A stretch of 64,000 nt of DNA from Megaustenia siamemsis (lineage: Eukaryota; Mollusca; Gastropoda; Stylommatophora; Ariophantidae), in contig JAVIAB010000073.1 in NCBI GenBank assembly GCA_032433765.1, positions 70,631,959 to 70,695,958 on the forward strand, written 5' to 3'. This document shows, in pieces, positions 23,906 to 34,318 of this stretch. Positions within the stretch are counted from its first letter, which is position 1. Each line of letters begins with the position of its first letter. The translations under genes and the position numbers were made by a program. Below the pieces are notes generated by a model. The model was not told where the DNA came from, made no database searches, and saw nothing but the letters and a program-made list of their open reading frames with translations.

Positions 23906-25153
23906 TAGAAAAAGAACTTCTGGTTTTGTTTCTAATTAATTATAAGAATCACGTTCGAAGTTAAAGTAAGTTTCCTTTTATTATTCCCCCCCCCCCCCTA
24001 TTCCTTTAGTATTTAAATGCTGATATTTATGATACGATGTTTAAGCGTTAATTGTTTCCCTGACAGGCAGATTATTTAATATGTTGCCATGCCTTACGGC
24101 AGTCGACTGGGCTCATGGTTCGTAAGATGAACATTATGGCCAGCAGGCTAACTTGGGTTTGATGTTTGACCTGTGGTGACTAGCAAAGGCGATCACGTTA
24201 TGTGAAATAGTTTTATATAGTGATCCTGCAATGTTTTCTTTGTGTCTGTTGTTTATGAGTTTTCTATGATAGCAGAGTTTATGCAGTTGGTAAACTCCGC
24301 CTGTCTTGACTTATTGTTAGGCCTTATTGCTAGTCTGCAGTTGCTATCAATGAGTAACTAACTTGCAGCACCTGGTTAGCAAGAAAAGCAATACAATTCT
24401 CTTGCGCATTTGTTTTTTTGTTTTTACATTTCTGGTCCATATGGTTTTATTTTATAATTTGTGTGCTTCTTCACCCCCCCCCCCCCCGGGTGGGAGGGGG
24501 GGCCTCCATAATGGTCGCATGTCCATTGCAGTCGTGACGACATGTTCTGGTCAGAGTTGTGATTTCATGGGGAACTATTCCTTCGTAAAAACTGCATCTC
24601 AGTAAATCGTATTGCTTACCTTATTTCTTTTTTACTTATTGTCAACATTGACGTCGATGTGACCTGTTGTCTCCTTGGCTCACTTCACTTGACTGCCATA
24701 TTGCCAAGCTCCTGTAGGAGAAGCTGAATTTATCCTATCGAGAAGTTACAATACTGTGTCTTCTACATCCCAGCACTACGAGGATAGATGTCCCCTGACA
24801 GATAACACTACTTGATCTCTTGTTTCTGAATGTTATTCACGATTAGCCTTATAGCAAATACTCTTCAAATCACATTTCTAAATAGTCACATTATGGGTAA
24901 ATACCTCTCAAAGACTTACCTACCATTTGTATGTTACAAGTGTCGTATCAATGTATGAATCTTGTTGAGTGCCAGCATGTGTGCACACAAACAAGAGAAA
25001 CGTCTAGGCTCCTCTGTGACAAGTTCATGTTAGTGTATTTAGCATAAAATAGCGCCATTCTTTAAACGAATGCCACATTTCTTCTCAAGATGAAAATGAT
25101 GATGAAGTAGAAGGAACCAGAGTGAACTATTGTGTGTCAGAATGTGAATGTAC
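23906..25153. other. intergenic DNA with C/G homopolymers, no gene seen
   Basis: Contains a C run at about 23987-23998 and a C14-type run at about 24474 followed by a G-rich stretch. I see no exon. An 80-codon frame at 24363-24605 runs through the C tract and is not supported. Confidence 0.5.
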
Positions 25154-25162
25154 AGTCACATT

Positions 25163-25379
25163 CTTATTCTACCTTTCAGCTCCCTGTGGAGCATAGGTCT
25201 TCAACAAACACCTTCCAAGTCGTTCTGTTTCGTGCCATTCTTTTAAGATCATTCCATGTCTTCATCATCATCTTCAGCTCTGCTTCGATCTGTCTTCTCC
25301 AAGAATTCCTTGGTCTTCCTCTTTGTCTTTTCCCCTGGGGATTCCAAAAAGGGCCTGTTGTGTAATACTCTCAGTTGAA
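25163..25379 (-). mobile_element. 5'-truncated LINE (family A) 3' end
   Basis: On minus this is the same 3' region as the copies at 21986-22404 and 22408-22763, ending with GAGCTGAAAGGTAGAAT. Direct repeats AGTCACATT (25154-25162 and 25380-25388) flank it as a 9-bp target-site duplication. Only the last roughly 217 bp were copied. Confidence 0.85.
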
Positions 25380-25620
25380 AGTCACATTGAAGGACACAAA
25401 ATAAATTTTGCAAAACAAGTCTGAAGCCGTTGTTTTTTCGTTGTTTGTGATAAACGATTTTTGGTGTTAGATTAAGAAAGAAGATGATAAGTGGAAGTCG
25501 CGTTAACTTAAATTGCAGTTCAACAATGTACATTCTTATTAACGTCAAAATTGACACCACCTGATAAGCTAAAACATATTTTTTTTTAAATTACAGAACT
25601 CAAAAAGCTGATGTCGGTTT

Positions 25621-25948
25621 TTTTTTCTTTTTCTTTCGCCAGCTTTCACCTCGGGCGAAGTCCCTAGAGACTAGGAACTGAAGTTTGCGTGTTAATTCAT
25701 TTTTCCCTGGCAGCCGAGTGCACAGGAGTCCCTCGCCGTACAGGCAGGTAACTCCGTTTTCGGAGGTACTTATATTTTTTTCGCCGATGAGTAATTGACG
25801 TTTCAAGCTGAGTCTCCCTGCTGAGACCAGGAGTGGTTACCGAAAAGAGAAATCATAAATTAAAATCCCAACTGGTTTAGCCAGGATTTGAACTCACAAC
25901 CTCTCTGTCCCAAGGCCGGCGTCTTGCCTCGAGACCAACCAATCCCCC
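25621..25948 (-). mobile_element. tRNA-related SINE (family 2)
   Basis: Minus-strand copy of a roughly 320-bp element that also occurs at 39884-40211, 59642-59965 and 63508-63831. Near its 5' end it carries GGCAAGACGCCGG and a B-box-like GGTTGTGAGTTCAAATCC. The body includes CTTGAAACGTCAATTACTCA and GTCCCTAGAGACTAGGAACT (plus-strand sense here). Perfect 13-bp direct repeats CTGATGTCGGTTT (25608-25620 and 25949-25961) show it is a retrotransposed insertion. Confidence 0.88.
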
Positions 25949-26194
25949 CTGATGTCGGTTTGTACAAGAGGCAATGAGCAACAACAACGACACGTATTAT
26001 TGTTGCAGAAACAGGACACTTTGCAACCGTCTTACTTACATTAAATATGTAACTCACTAAAAAAAATAATATAATAACCAGTGATTCTCATCCTGGAGTA
26101 CGCGAGTCCTCACAAAGGTAGGAACCAAAAGGATAAGCGCAACAAATAGATAAAAGAAATAATCTCTAATAAAAGTCGCAATGAAAATGTAAGT

Positions 26195-26200
26195 TTTATT
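26195..26200 (-). terminator. candidate poly(A) signal of the astacin-MAM gene
   Basis: TTTATT on plus gives AATAAA on minus, about 440 bases downstream of the stop codon at 26644. It is the first canonical hexamer I noticed in that direction. This is a guess based on position only. Confidence 0.3.
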
Positions 26201-26643
26201 TTCAGTTTGCTAACATTTGGATACGATTTTTGTGAATTGGCTGGCATGGGACACGCAGTTTTTAAAAAGTTAAGAATCAGAAGCATAGAAGTCTTTTTTT
26301 GTATCCAAAACGAAAGGTATTTTGTAATTATAGCGTATTCTTTCTCGTATGGTCAAGGTTTTTCCACCCTAAACAATTAACAACAACAGTTTAAAATCAT
26401 GAGGTAACGGTTTTTCACAAACGTAAATTTATATTTTTTGCATAATAAAAAAAAAATGGAAGTATTTTATATAATAATTATAAATAATATCTTACATTTT
26501 ATGTGTTTAGCAATAAACAGTGAATAGTCTCTCTCTTCCTGCATCCCCCCCCCCCCCCCCCGCCCATCAAATTCTACAGTAGCCTCTTCACAATCGCAGA
26601 GTGCTAGGGTTTGCAAAGACGATTTGAATGTCTGTCGTTGATG
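26201..26643 (-). other. probable 3' untranslated region
   Basis: AT-rich sequence downstream of the stop codon in the sense of the protease gene. It contains a long C tract on plus (about 26545-26561; a G tract in the transcript) with one interruption shortly after. No further coding signal. Confidence 0.4.
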
Positions 26644-26721
26644 TCAAAGACATGCTCCTTTGTATATGATGACGTCATCAATAGCAACATCGCCCGAAGA
26701 CAAATTAGCCTCAAATGCTAT
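26644..26721 (-). CDS. astacin-MAM metalloprotease, last coding exon (MAM C-terminus)
   Basis: A 78-bp exon in phase 0, preceded on minus by a strong acceptor, TTTTGCTCTCTTCTCTAG. It reads IAFEANLSSGDVAIDDVI then IYKGACL and a TGA stop. The pattern of a hydrophobic strand, then G-D-(V/I)-A-I-D-D, then G-x-C is the hallmark C-terminal end of MAM domains; the cysteine should pair within the domain. The protein ends one residue after that cysteine, so there is no transmembrane segment or tail, which suggests a secreted enzyme. Phase 0 matches the end of the exon at 30612-30859. It is too short to stand out as an open frame. Identification rests on the MAM motif plus splice phase. Confidence 0.87.
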   Translation of the reverse strand: MAFEANLSSGDVAIDDVIIYKGACL

Positions 26722-27278
26722 CTAGAGAAGAGAGCAAAATAAAATATATGAAAGGAATGAATGAATTTACACATACAAGTCTACTTCTTTCATTTGTTCT
26801 ATGTGTTTGTTGTGTAGTTTGAGTTGTCGCTTCCATTTTTATAATGACCTCCTTTGCAATAATTAACCAACTGGTTTGAGAACACTCTGTGATTTCTCTC
26901 ATGTCTTACGGAATTCATTCTCCGTGCTAAGATATTCTTGTTGTCAATAAAGAGATCGGAATGCTAAAAGAAAGACATTGTCCCAGCATTGCGATGACGA
27001 TCCAAGAGATAAACAAGACGGCTCTCTGGTTGTCTTTTTCTGGGTCTTCTGTCTTCCTTGAAAATGGAAATAAAAATCCTGAGTCTCACACGTCATGGCG
27101 ACTGCTTTGACCAAGCGGCCTTTATCCCTCTGGCTTTATCGTGTGCCCCCCCCCCCCCTTCCCGACATACACCAGCAATGGTACTAAGTGTCGTAAAGAT
27201 AGTTTTTTTCTGTCTGCCTTGTGTTTGTGTTGCATGATTGCTTTCATCCAGGTCGGAAGTCCGAATTCTTGTTGTTTA
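26722..27278. other. last intron, part without recognised element
   Basis: Intronic DNA between the last coding exon and a SINE. Contains a C run at about 27147-27156. No other feature seen. Confidence 0.5.
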
Positions 27279-27290
27279 TTATAATCGTTT

Positions 27291-27537
27291 GGAGCCGCGA
27301 TAGCTCAGTGGTTAGTGAACTGGACTACAAAGGACAAGAGGTAGGGTTCGATCTCAACCGACGGCTTCCGGGTTCACCCAGCCTGTAATGGGTACCGGAT
27401 TTTTTTCTGGGAAAGTAAAGCGGCATGGGCGTAATACCGACCACATTACCCCAAAAAGCATGTGCCGAAGGTCTGTAAAATGTATGGTCACTAACACCAT
27501 ATTCCCTATACGCCACTTGACGTGTTTTTTGTTGTTG
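27291..27537 (+). mobile_element. tRNA-derived SINE (family 1)
   Basis: Begins GGAGCCGCGATAGCTCAGTG (A-box-like) and has GGTTCGATCTCAACCG (B-box-like), then the shared body and the 3' end CGCCACTTGACGTG. Perfect 12-bp direct repeats TTATAATCGTTT (27279-27290 and 27538-27549) flank it. It sits in the last intron of the protease gene, antisense to the gene. Confidence 0.93.
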
Positions 27538-27562
27538 TTATAATCGTTTAATAGTGTTTGGG

Positions 27563-27812
27563 AGCGGGGGGGGGGTGGTAAAACCGGGCGGTCTGGTGTG
27601 GTAAAACATCGATCTCTGGACTGAAGGTTCCAGGTTCGAATCCCACCACGGACAGCAGGAATTTTCGTTGCAACTCCGTGGTTTCTTCGTGTCCTTCCCT
27701 CTCTTGTTAATGAGTCGCTGCTACTGCATCTAATTTAGCAGCGAGTGTACGTTTGTTGATGTTTAAGTCCTGTTAGTTAGAAATCCTCGCGACAGGATAA
27801 AGAAAGAAAACC
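27563..27812 (+). mobile_element. probable third tRNA-related SINE
   Basis: Contains CGGTCTGGTGTGGTAAAACA followed 30-40 bases later by a good B-box, CAGGTTCGAATCCCACCACG, then about 160 bp of tRNA-unrelated sequence ending CGACAGGATAAAGAAAGAAAA. The spacing and sequence are tRNA-like but a cloverleaf is not convincing and no second copy or flanking duplication was found here, so a single-copy tRNA pseudogene is possible. Confidence 0.5.
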
Positions 27813-28329
27813 ATTTACGCAACTACGTCAGAAAACAGTTTAAACGTCTAGTCTATTAAATGCTTGTATAACTACTCAAAGAAACATGATAGCAGCAAAT
27901 AGCGAGAACCAATCTCTGCACCAACTAGATTGATATAGACTTATCAAACCTAGTTTGTTTTCTTCACAATCTCCTCTACAACTACTTATTTTAGTCATGG
28001 AAGGAAAGGTTTTAGAGGAGAGGTCACCGAGCCGCACTTCCTCAAATGATCGGTCCAAGTAGAGGCCCTAAATTTATTTCTCCAAAGACAGCATAGAAAG
28101 AGTCCAAGAAATATAGCTATCTTGAACATATAACATATGAAGGAAAATGTAAGACAGAAATAAACAAAAGAATATGAATGAAAAAAAGCAACTTTAAAAA
28201 CATGAAAAAATATACTCATATCAAAGCAAATAACATCAGAACTAAAACTACGGATAGCAAAATGGTCAACATTTCTGTATAGTGCAGACAAATTGACTTA
28301 AACTAAGAAAATGGAGCAAAAAAAATGAA
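27813..28329. other. intronic DNA, no feature recognised
   Basis: AT-rich sequence. The 98-codon minus frame at 27995-28291 is low-complexity aromatic/serine-rich and shows no domain. Confidence 0.45.
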
Positions 28330-28690
28330 GCCTTTGAAATGTGGATGTATAGAAAAATGGGGAGAATTGAGTGGAAGAAATAGAAGACAAAGAAGGGATT
28401 TCTGAATCAGCTGAAAGTGAAAAAAAGAACTACTTAACACAATTTGAAAAAAATGAACTGAAATTGTTTGGACATGTGAAGAGACATAATACCATACTAA
28501 AAGTCATCTTGTAAGGGAAAGTACAAGGCAGGGGCAGACCAAGACTAAAGTGAACTGATAAAACTGGGAAAGATGGGAAAGTGAATATATGACAACGTAC
28601 ACCATCAAGACAAGAGACAGTAAAGTGAAATTTCATGGTAGCTAACCTTCTATGTGGAGACTGCACCCATTGAATGAATGAAAGACAGCA
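28330..28690 (+). pseudogene. decayed LINE 3' end with (GAAT)n tail
   Basis: Broken plus-strand coding with MWMYRKMGRIEWK, then LKLFGHVKRHNT and GRGRPRLK, followed by MVANLLCGDCTH, a stop and a short GAAT microsatellite. The FGHV and GRPRLK elements are RT C-terminal signatures. The MVANLx(3)DxTx stop ending is shared with the copy that ends at about 51838, so both belong to one family (RTE-like). Confidence 0.72.
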
Positions 28691-29616
28691 TTGCTTCTGT
28701 CTGAAATGGCTTACCTTTACCTGTTTGTTATCGCATCTACAATTATCAGCAATATTTACTACTGAGGACGTGTTTTATCCAAACATGCGTTCAATATTGA
28801 GACCACTCCTGTTAACTGTCCTGTGGCAAAGTGTAGTCTTATAGCACAAAGTTAACTTGATATAAAAGAACCATGTTTTCACGTTGGAACTTCTCAACTG
28901 ATCATTATGCTATTCCAAATAAACAAAGTATTCAAGATAGAGCAGTGATTGGCTGGTCTGCCCATGACAGTAGACCAACAAAATACCAGGTTCGATCTCA
29001 TCACATCCCGTCTGAAGAAGTTTTCTCTAACCAGGTTATTTTGTTTTTCTTTATTTCTTGACAGTCTACAATCAGTTTTCTATTGCTTTCTGATTGGTCG
29101 CCTCTAAAGTACAACAAAATTCTGAGATTAAACCTAACGATTTTTACCATTGGCTGACGGTTTACATAAGCAGCTATTGGATGATTGTGTGAAAGTCCGC
29201 CCACTTCCTGGCACAGATAATCTATTTCCTTGTTAGCGTTTTGCGTTGCACAACGTCAAGGAAACTTTGGCTGCTGCAGTTCACAAACACGATCATTATT
29301 TAACTTGTTATGGGTTGTTCTTGATCACTTCGTAATGATACATCACGTTCTATCAATGCTATAACTTCCCACAATTCTCCAGTTATGTCAACAATTTTGG
29401 ACGAAATTCCTCTACAAAACGAGGAATGCTGTGAAAGGTAACCACTTTTGTGTTATTACCAAAATGGCATATTAACAGTAATTCTAGAAATCTGGCAGCA
29501 ATTATGGTTTACGATTGCTTTATCGATTACATTTTCCTTATTCGTACGATCAGTATTGTGCAAGAGTCGTTCCATTTTGTGACATCACACCACCATGTGA
29601 ATCATCAAGATCAACT
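28691..29616. other. intronic DNA, no feature recognised
   Basis: About 0.9 kb. A weak B-box-like CAGGTTCGATCTCATC at about 28987 hints at an old SINE but nothing else supports it. Confidence 0.45.
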
Positions 29617-29634
29617 GCTTTTTTTTGTATTTGT

Positions 29635-29901
29635 AAAGAAAAAAAAAAAAGTAAAGTACCCCCGTCACGCCAAGTGGCGTATAGGGAATATGGTGTTAGT
29701 GACCATAAATTTTACAGACCCTCGGCACATGATTTTTTGGAGTAATGTGGTCGGTATTATGCCCATGCCGCTTTACTTTCCCAGAAAAAAATCCGGTACC
29801 CATTAAAGGCTGGGTGAACCGGAGCCGTCGGTTGGGATCGAACCCTTCCTCTTGTCCTTTGTAGTCCAGTTCACTAACCACTGAGCTATCACGGCTCCCA
29901 A
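29635..29901 (-). mobile_element. tRNA-derived SINE (family 1)
   Basis: Minus-strand copy: the 5' end GGGAGCCGTGATAGCTCAGT is at the right and the 3' end ACGCCACTTGGCGTGACGGG at the left, next to an A/T tail. Perfect 18-bp direct repeats GCTTTTTTTTGTATTTGT (29617-29634 and 29902-29919) flank it, a long and clean target-site duplication that argues for a fairly recent insertion. Confidence 0.94.
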
Positions 29902-30248
29902 GCTTTTTTTTGTATTTGTGGCATTTAAAAAAGGTAGCGCTAATGGCAAGAGATATTTCACAAATTGAACAGTTGAATACTTTCTGGCGTGAAATATTCC
30001 GTCAAAAGTATTAATTAAAAAAAAAAAATAACGTTTTCTAATCTGTATCACAGAAGAATCATATATAGTTGATAAATATAGAATATAAAGTGAGAAAATG
30101 TGCAGGACAAATGTGACAAAACGTTGTGGCCACTGATCAAGTTTGTGATTGACTGGGCATGTGGGTTAAACATGAATTATTCACTGATCAATTCTTACTG
30201 TTCAACTACGTTCCAGTGAAATTTGTAATTGTAAAGCAGCATTTCCAA

Positions 30249-30480
30249 CATTGAATATGAGAGCTGATGGTAATGTGGTTAGTGTACTCGCCTACCGACT
30301 TGAAGGTTTAGTGGCTCGAGTGCTGGTTGTTGGGGCAAGAAAAGAGATGTCCAAGGTAAAAGACTCTCACCAGAGATATTCCATGGGAAGGAAGGTAGTG
30401 AGGAAAGGGGAGGGGGGGGGAATGGCCACTCCACCTCGTGAAGTTGTGAAGTCTCTACAACTTCACCTGCGATAGGACTA
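30249..30480 (+). mobile_element. possible fourth tRNA-related SINE
   Basis: GATGGTAATGTGGTTAGTGT resembles an A box and is followed by CGCCTACCGACTTGAAGG and a weak B-box position (GTGGCTCGAGTGCTGG). The right part contains a short hairpin-forming CGTGAAGTTGTGAAG/CTACAACTTCACC and a run of nine Gs. It is consistent with a degenerate tRNA-SINE, but only one copy is visible here. Confidence 0.5.
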
Positions 30481-30611
30481 CATTTTATCTCATCAATATT
30501 AGTCTGCATCAACTTCACATTTTTATTTTTATTTTCTTCAATATTTAAAAATGTCAACAAACACCACGTGACTCAATCATCAGTTTGGGAAATACCCTGT
30601 TTTGGACTTAC

Positions 30612-30859
30612 CTTGAAACGAGCACCCACTGGGATAGAGACAGTTGTCTGAGCAGACGCCCACTCATTCTTGTACTTTCCTTGATAACTTGTGATAACTG
30701 TGCGAGCAATTCTGGGTCCCGAAGCAACCAGATTAAGATGAGAAGAAGGGCCTCGTTGGAACAGGTACAAGTTAATGCAGATACGCCCAACTCTCATAAT
30801 AGGTGTCTCTATGCTGGCAGTTCCGTTCTCACCTCGGTATTTTGCAGCCAAGTAGGCAT
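30612..30859 (-). CDS. astacin-MAM metalloprotease, middle MAM exon
   Basis: A 248-bp exon. Acceptor ATATTCACCAG precedes it, and the donor AAG|GTAAGT is a near-perfect consensus. It enters in phase 1, so the split codon with the upstream exon becomes GAT (Asp), and exits in phase 0. It reads DAYLAAKYRGENG, then TASIETPIMRVG, ICINLYLFQRG, HLNLVASGP and finally WASAQTTVSIPVGARFK. This is the central MAM region: the Y-L-x-A entry strand, the cut-off of the L/I-x-TP strand, C-I-N-x-Y (second conserved cysteine), L-x-L-V, and the W-x-x-A/V strand. A SINE ends about 30 bp upstream of its acceptor. Confidence 0.88.
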
Positions 30860-30889
30860 CTGGTGAATATTATGGCATATATTAATGTA

Positions 30890-31146
30890 AAAAAGTAAAG
30901 TACCTCCGTCACGCCAAGTGGCGTATAGGGAAATATGGTGTTAGTGATCCTATATTTTACTGACCTTCAGCACATGATTTTTGGGGTAATGTGGTCGGTA
31001 TTACACCCGTGCTGCTTTACTTTCCCAGAAAAAAAATCCGGTACCCATTTAAGGTTGGGGGAACCTGGAAGCCGTCGATTGGGATCGAACCCTACCCCTT
31101 GTCCTTTATAGTCCAATTCACTAACCACTGAGCTATCGCGGCTCCC
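30890..31146 (-). mobile_element. tRNA-derived SINE (family 1) next to a protease exon
   Basis: Minus-strand copy with GGGAGCCGCGATAGCTCAGT at its right end and ACGCCACTTGGCGTGACGGA at its left. Flanks carry an imperfect repeat (ATGGCATATATTAAT near 30872 and ATGCATAGATTAAT near 31147). The element is in the same orientation as the protease gene, and its 3' end lies about 30 bp upstream of the 3' splice site at 30860, so it occupies the usual branch-point and pyrimidine-tract zone. Confidence 0.9.
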
Positions 31147-31214
31147 ATGCATAGATTAATATGGTAGAAATAAATTATGTGCAAAATGTACAGGTTCTAG
31201 CTGCTTCTTAAATG

Positions 31215-31478
31215 ATATGTCACGGTTCCTGATGAAGACGCCGGCGCTGGATAGGACACGCACAGCTGAAGCCAACTGAGAGTACTACATAAAAGGCCCT
31301 TTTCTGAAATCCCCGAGGAAAATAACAAGGAAGACCAAAATATTCTTTGAGAAGACAGATGGAACCAGAGATGAAATGATGGGATAGACATGGAATGATC
31401 TTAAAAGATTGGCAAGAAACAGAACGGCTTGGAAAGTGTTTGTGGAAGACATATGTTCCAGAGGGAGCTGACAGGTAG
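31215..31478 (+). mobile_element. 5'-truncated LINE (family A) 3' end
   Basis: Plus-strand copy: GAAGACGCCGGCGCTGGATA, then the frame-shifted C-terminus, ending GAGCTGACAGGTAGAAGAAG. It matches the copies at 21986-22763 and 25163-25379 along its length. No convincing target duplication was seen (perhaps CTGATG). Confidence 0.8.
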
Positions 31479-31548
31479 AAGAAGATTGCTGATGTTAAAT
31501 CCTTGGTGTCGATTGTAGTTGTTTTCTTTTACATTTACTCCGGTGATT

Positions 31549-31712
31549 TGGGTGGCTGGTATTGTGGGTGGTTAGTGATGTGGGTGGCTGGTGATGTAGG
31601 TGGCTGGTGATGTGGGTGGCTAGTGATGTGGTTGATTGGTGATGTAGGTGATTGGTGATGTGGGTGGCTGGTGATTTGGGTGGCTGGTGATGTGGATGAT
31701 TGGTAATGTGAT
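31549..31712. repeat. 16-bp GT-rich minisatellite
   Basis: Degenerate tandem units of about 16 bp like GGTGATGTGGGTGGCT, roughly ten copies. Confidence 0.88.
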
Positions 31713-32379
31713 TACCAGCAATACATCTATATTAATTAATCTGGTTTTGCTGAAAAAAAATGGAATTTTGTAGATCCTAAAGTTAGTGCAGTACCAGATT
31801 TTATCAACGTCCATCCTAAAAAGAATATAGTATTAATTCACGGAACCACCATTGCGGGACTTTGTCGACACCATATTTTGTTGTTGTACAGACTGATTAA
31901 ATGTTTCTGTTGTTTGTAGCTAGTTGTTGATTATCTAGAATTGTTATTTTACCGGACTATATATGGTCTTGATTAGTCTGAATAATCAAGTTTCTGCTGC
32001 ACGAAGCAGTTAATAAAGCTGAAGATACATACCATGGCCACATTAAGATAATTGTATATCCCAGCGTAACTGCTGTTGGGAATGGAGTGTATGGTCTCCA
32101 CATTTCTTGAACACGTCATTTCGAAGATGCTATCTTGTGTACGTCCGTGGATGTCTTTACTTCCCTCATTAAAGAACAGTTTCCATTTTTTTAAAAACTA
32201 GATCGACCTGAAGACATATTTCGAAATATAGTCTTTGGTTTTAAGGTACAATTACAGCCTCGCTGATCCATCCCCATTTCTAATGTATCCACAAATGTAG
32301 GGACAGTAGCACAGCGGGAAAGAACATTTCATCAAAATAAGTCAGCTTTGATGGCTAGTAGCCATTTGTTAATCAATAA
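31713..32379. other. intronic DNA, no feature recognised
   Basis: No element or coding signal recognised. Confidence 0.45.
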
Positions 32380-32620
32380 CAAGTATAAGACAAAAACACA
32401 AAAAAAGACAAAAGAGATAGTGGAAGCAGAAAGATCAAAAATGGAGGTCATGGTTCCAGAAAGGCGAGACGGGCAGACCAAGAAGACATTGGTTTCAAAA
32501 CATTAAAGAAACATTGAACTTCTCAACAGAAGAAGTGGGGCACTTGGCTCGAGACAGATTTTTTTTTCTTTCAGACGGACCGTAATGAGGGCATATGACA
32601 CGCAACTAGATGATGATAAG
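32380..32620 (+). pseudogene. decayed LINE C-terminal fragment
   Basis: Plus strand reads ETGRPRRHWFQNIKETLNF then STEEVGHLARDR, followed by decay and a short GATGATGATAAG end. GRPRRxWFxNIKE and LARDR are conserved stretches near the C-terminus of non-LTR RT proteins. A further piece at 32660-32700 (KRIKWIAHQERIA) may belong to another LINE copy. Confidence 0.68.
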
Positions 32621-32734
32621 AATACTAGTCGGTATAGAATTAATCTTGAGCTGTATACAGAGACAACGAAACGAATTAAATGGATTGCCCACCAGGAAAG
32701 AATAGCACGTAGTCCTATATAACTAGAATGTCAT

Positions 32735-33145
32735 GTTAGTCATATCTTTGTGTGTGCATGTCTGTGTTTGTCACATCTCATATCCTTGTGTGTGCATGGC
32801 TATGTTAGTCCCATCTCATATCTTTGTGTGTGCATATCTATGTTAGTCATTTCTCTTATCTTTGTGTGAATGTCTATGTTAGGCATGTGTCATATCTTTG
32901 TGTGTGCATGTCAATGTCAGTTATATCTCATATCTTTATGTGCATGTTTGTTAGTCATGTGTCATATATCTTGATGTGTGTCAGTGTTAGTCATGCCTCG
33001 TATCGTTGTGTGCATGTCTGCATTAGTCACATCTCATATCTTTGTGTGTGTATGTCTGTGTTAGTCACATCTCACATCTTTGTGTGTGTATGTCTGTGTT
33101 AGTCACGTCTCACATCTTTGTGTGTGCATGTCTGTGTTGGTCACC
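32735..33145. repeat. about 38-bp GT-rich minisatellite
   Basis: About ten degenerate units of 37-38 bp containing CATATCTTTGTGTGTGCATG and TTAGTCACATCTC. Open frames across it are repeat-driven. Confidence 0.9.
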
Positions 33146-33146
33146 T

Positions 33147-33498
33147 CTAGTGACTCGGGCAGATGGTGCTCGTAAACCTGGGAGGGCCTACCATCTAAGG
33201 GCAGAATCCCCCTACAGAAAAGATCATCTGCTGCCTTGCAGGAAGATTGGGGACAATCAAAGGCTAGGGAAAGCAAACCCGAATAAAATGCTGGCTGAAA
33301 TCGGATGCACTGGGCCACTGGCGCAGAACACAGTGCAACGTATTAACGGGTGTTCAGTCAGAGTGGATCTGACAGACTCTAATAATGATGTTCTGTCTGT
33401 GGGGGCGATCAACACACTTAGCCTGACAGCTGACTTCATATGAGAGTCTGGAATCCTTACTCTGATTGAGTCCTGAACGCAGAGAGAGAGAGAGAGAG
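33147..33498 (+). repeat. unknown interspersed repeat with (AG)n end, copy 1
   Basis: About 330 bp that recurs in inverted orientation at 51031-51352. Shared landmarks are GGAAGATTGGGGACAATCAA, GCGCAGAACACAGTGCAACG, AGAGTGGATCTGACAGACTC and GAATCCTTACTCTGATTGAG, then a GAGAGA tail. No tRNA-like promoter and no protein domain recognised. It may be the 3' end of an unnamed retroelement. Confidence 0.75.
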
Positions 33499-34318
33499 TC
33501 CTAAATAATAGAAAACATATTTCAAGAGAGCAGAAGTGTGCACAGCTAGAGGCAGACTTATGGAAATTTGTGGAGAACATCGGGGAAACTCTACAAGCGT
33601 CACGTGGTATTTCTTTAATCTACCAGGGGAGCGAGACCTGTAACTTTGTATCTCCCTTTGACAATCGGAGTAATATAAGAGGAAATGGAGAAGAATATAA
33701 CAGTAATATCAAGTAAGGGTTCTACATTAAATTGATTACTCTTGAAGCTTGAATCCAAAATCTGACGAATTAATTTCTATAAATTACAACTGACTTTGAG
33801 GGAGGGAGATAATGTGCAGCCCATGCGCAGAAGTTGCAGCTTTTTCTGGTGACAAGCCGCTGTGTCGAAGGGAACCAGTTCGAATCCTGGTTCCAGCTGT
33901 CTGTGCGTATTTTCTTTTTGTATTTCCTGTTTTTGTTTGTAGATTTTTTCCCGAGTGTTATACAATACTTCTGTTCCTTTGTCTTTGTTTATGTTATTTT
34001 ACGTAGTTATTTTTAAAGACTGCCCTTTGAAACGTATCCTCCGTTTGCTACAGAACAAGACACACTATCTCATCTGTGGCGAGCCTAGGGTTCCCAGAGT
34101 GTGTGTAGTTGTTCCACTAATGATTCTAACTCGTCAACTGCTAGGACGATTCTCATGTTCTACTTCTCGAATTACAATTATTGAACTTTTTTGCCCTCTG
34201 CATCTTTTAAATATTAATAAGATTGTTAGAAGTTACCACAGGGACCGTCGCTGATACTTCTGAGTCGTTCGCTATGCCGATATTTTCCTGTGAATCAGGA
34301 AGGAGATTCTGACGTAAC
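33499..34318. other. intronic DNA, no gene seen
   Basis: Includes a B-box-like CCAGTTCGAATCCTGGTTCC at about 33878, perhaps part of an old tRNA-like element. The frame at 33777-33965 (minus) has no recognisable domain. Confidence 0.45.

Noticed and set aside
30573..30851. Independent 92-codon gene
   Set aside because: Splice sites at 30612 and 30859 and MAM similarity show that it is an internal exon; the codons past 30612 are intron.
33042..33443. 133-codon plus frame
   Set aside because: Its first part is the GT-rich minisatellite and the rest is an interspersed repeat whose second copy (51031-51352) does not keep the frame.
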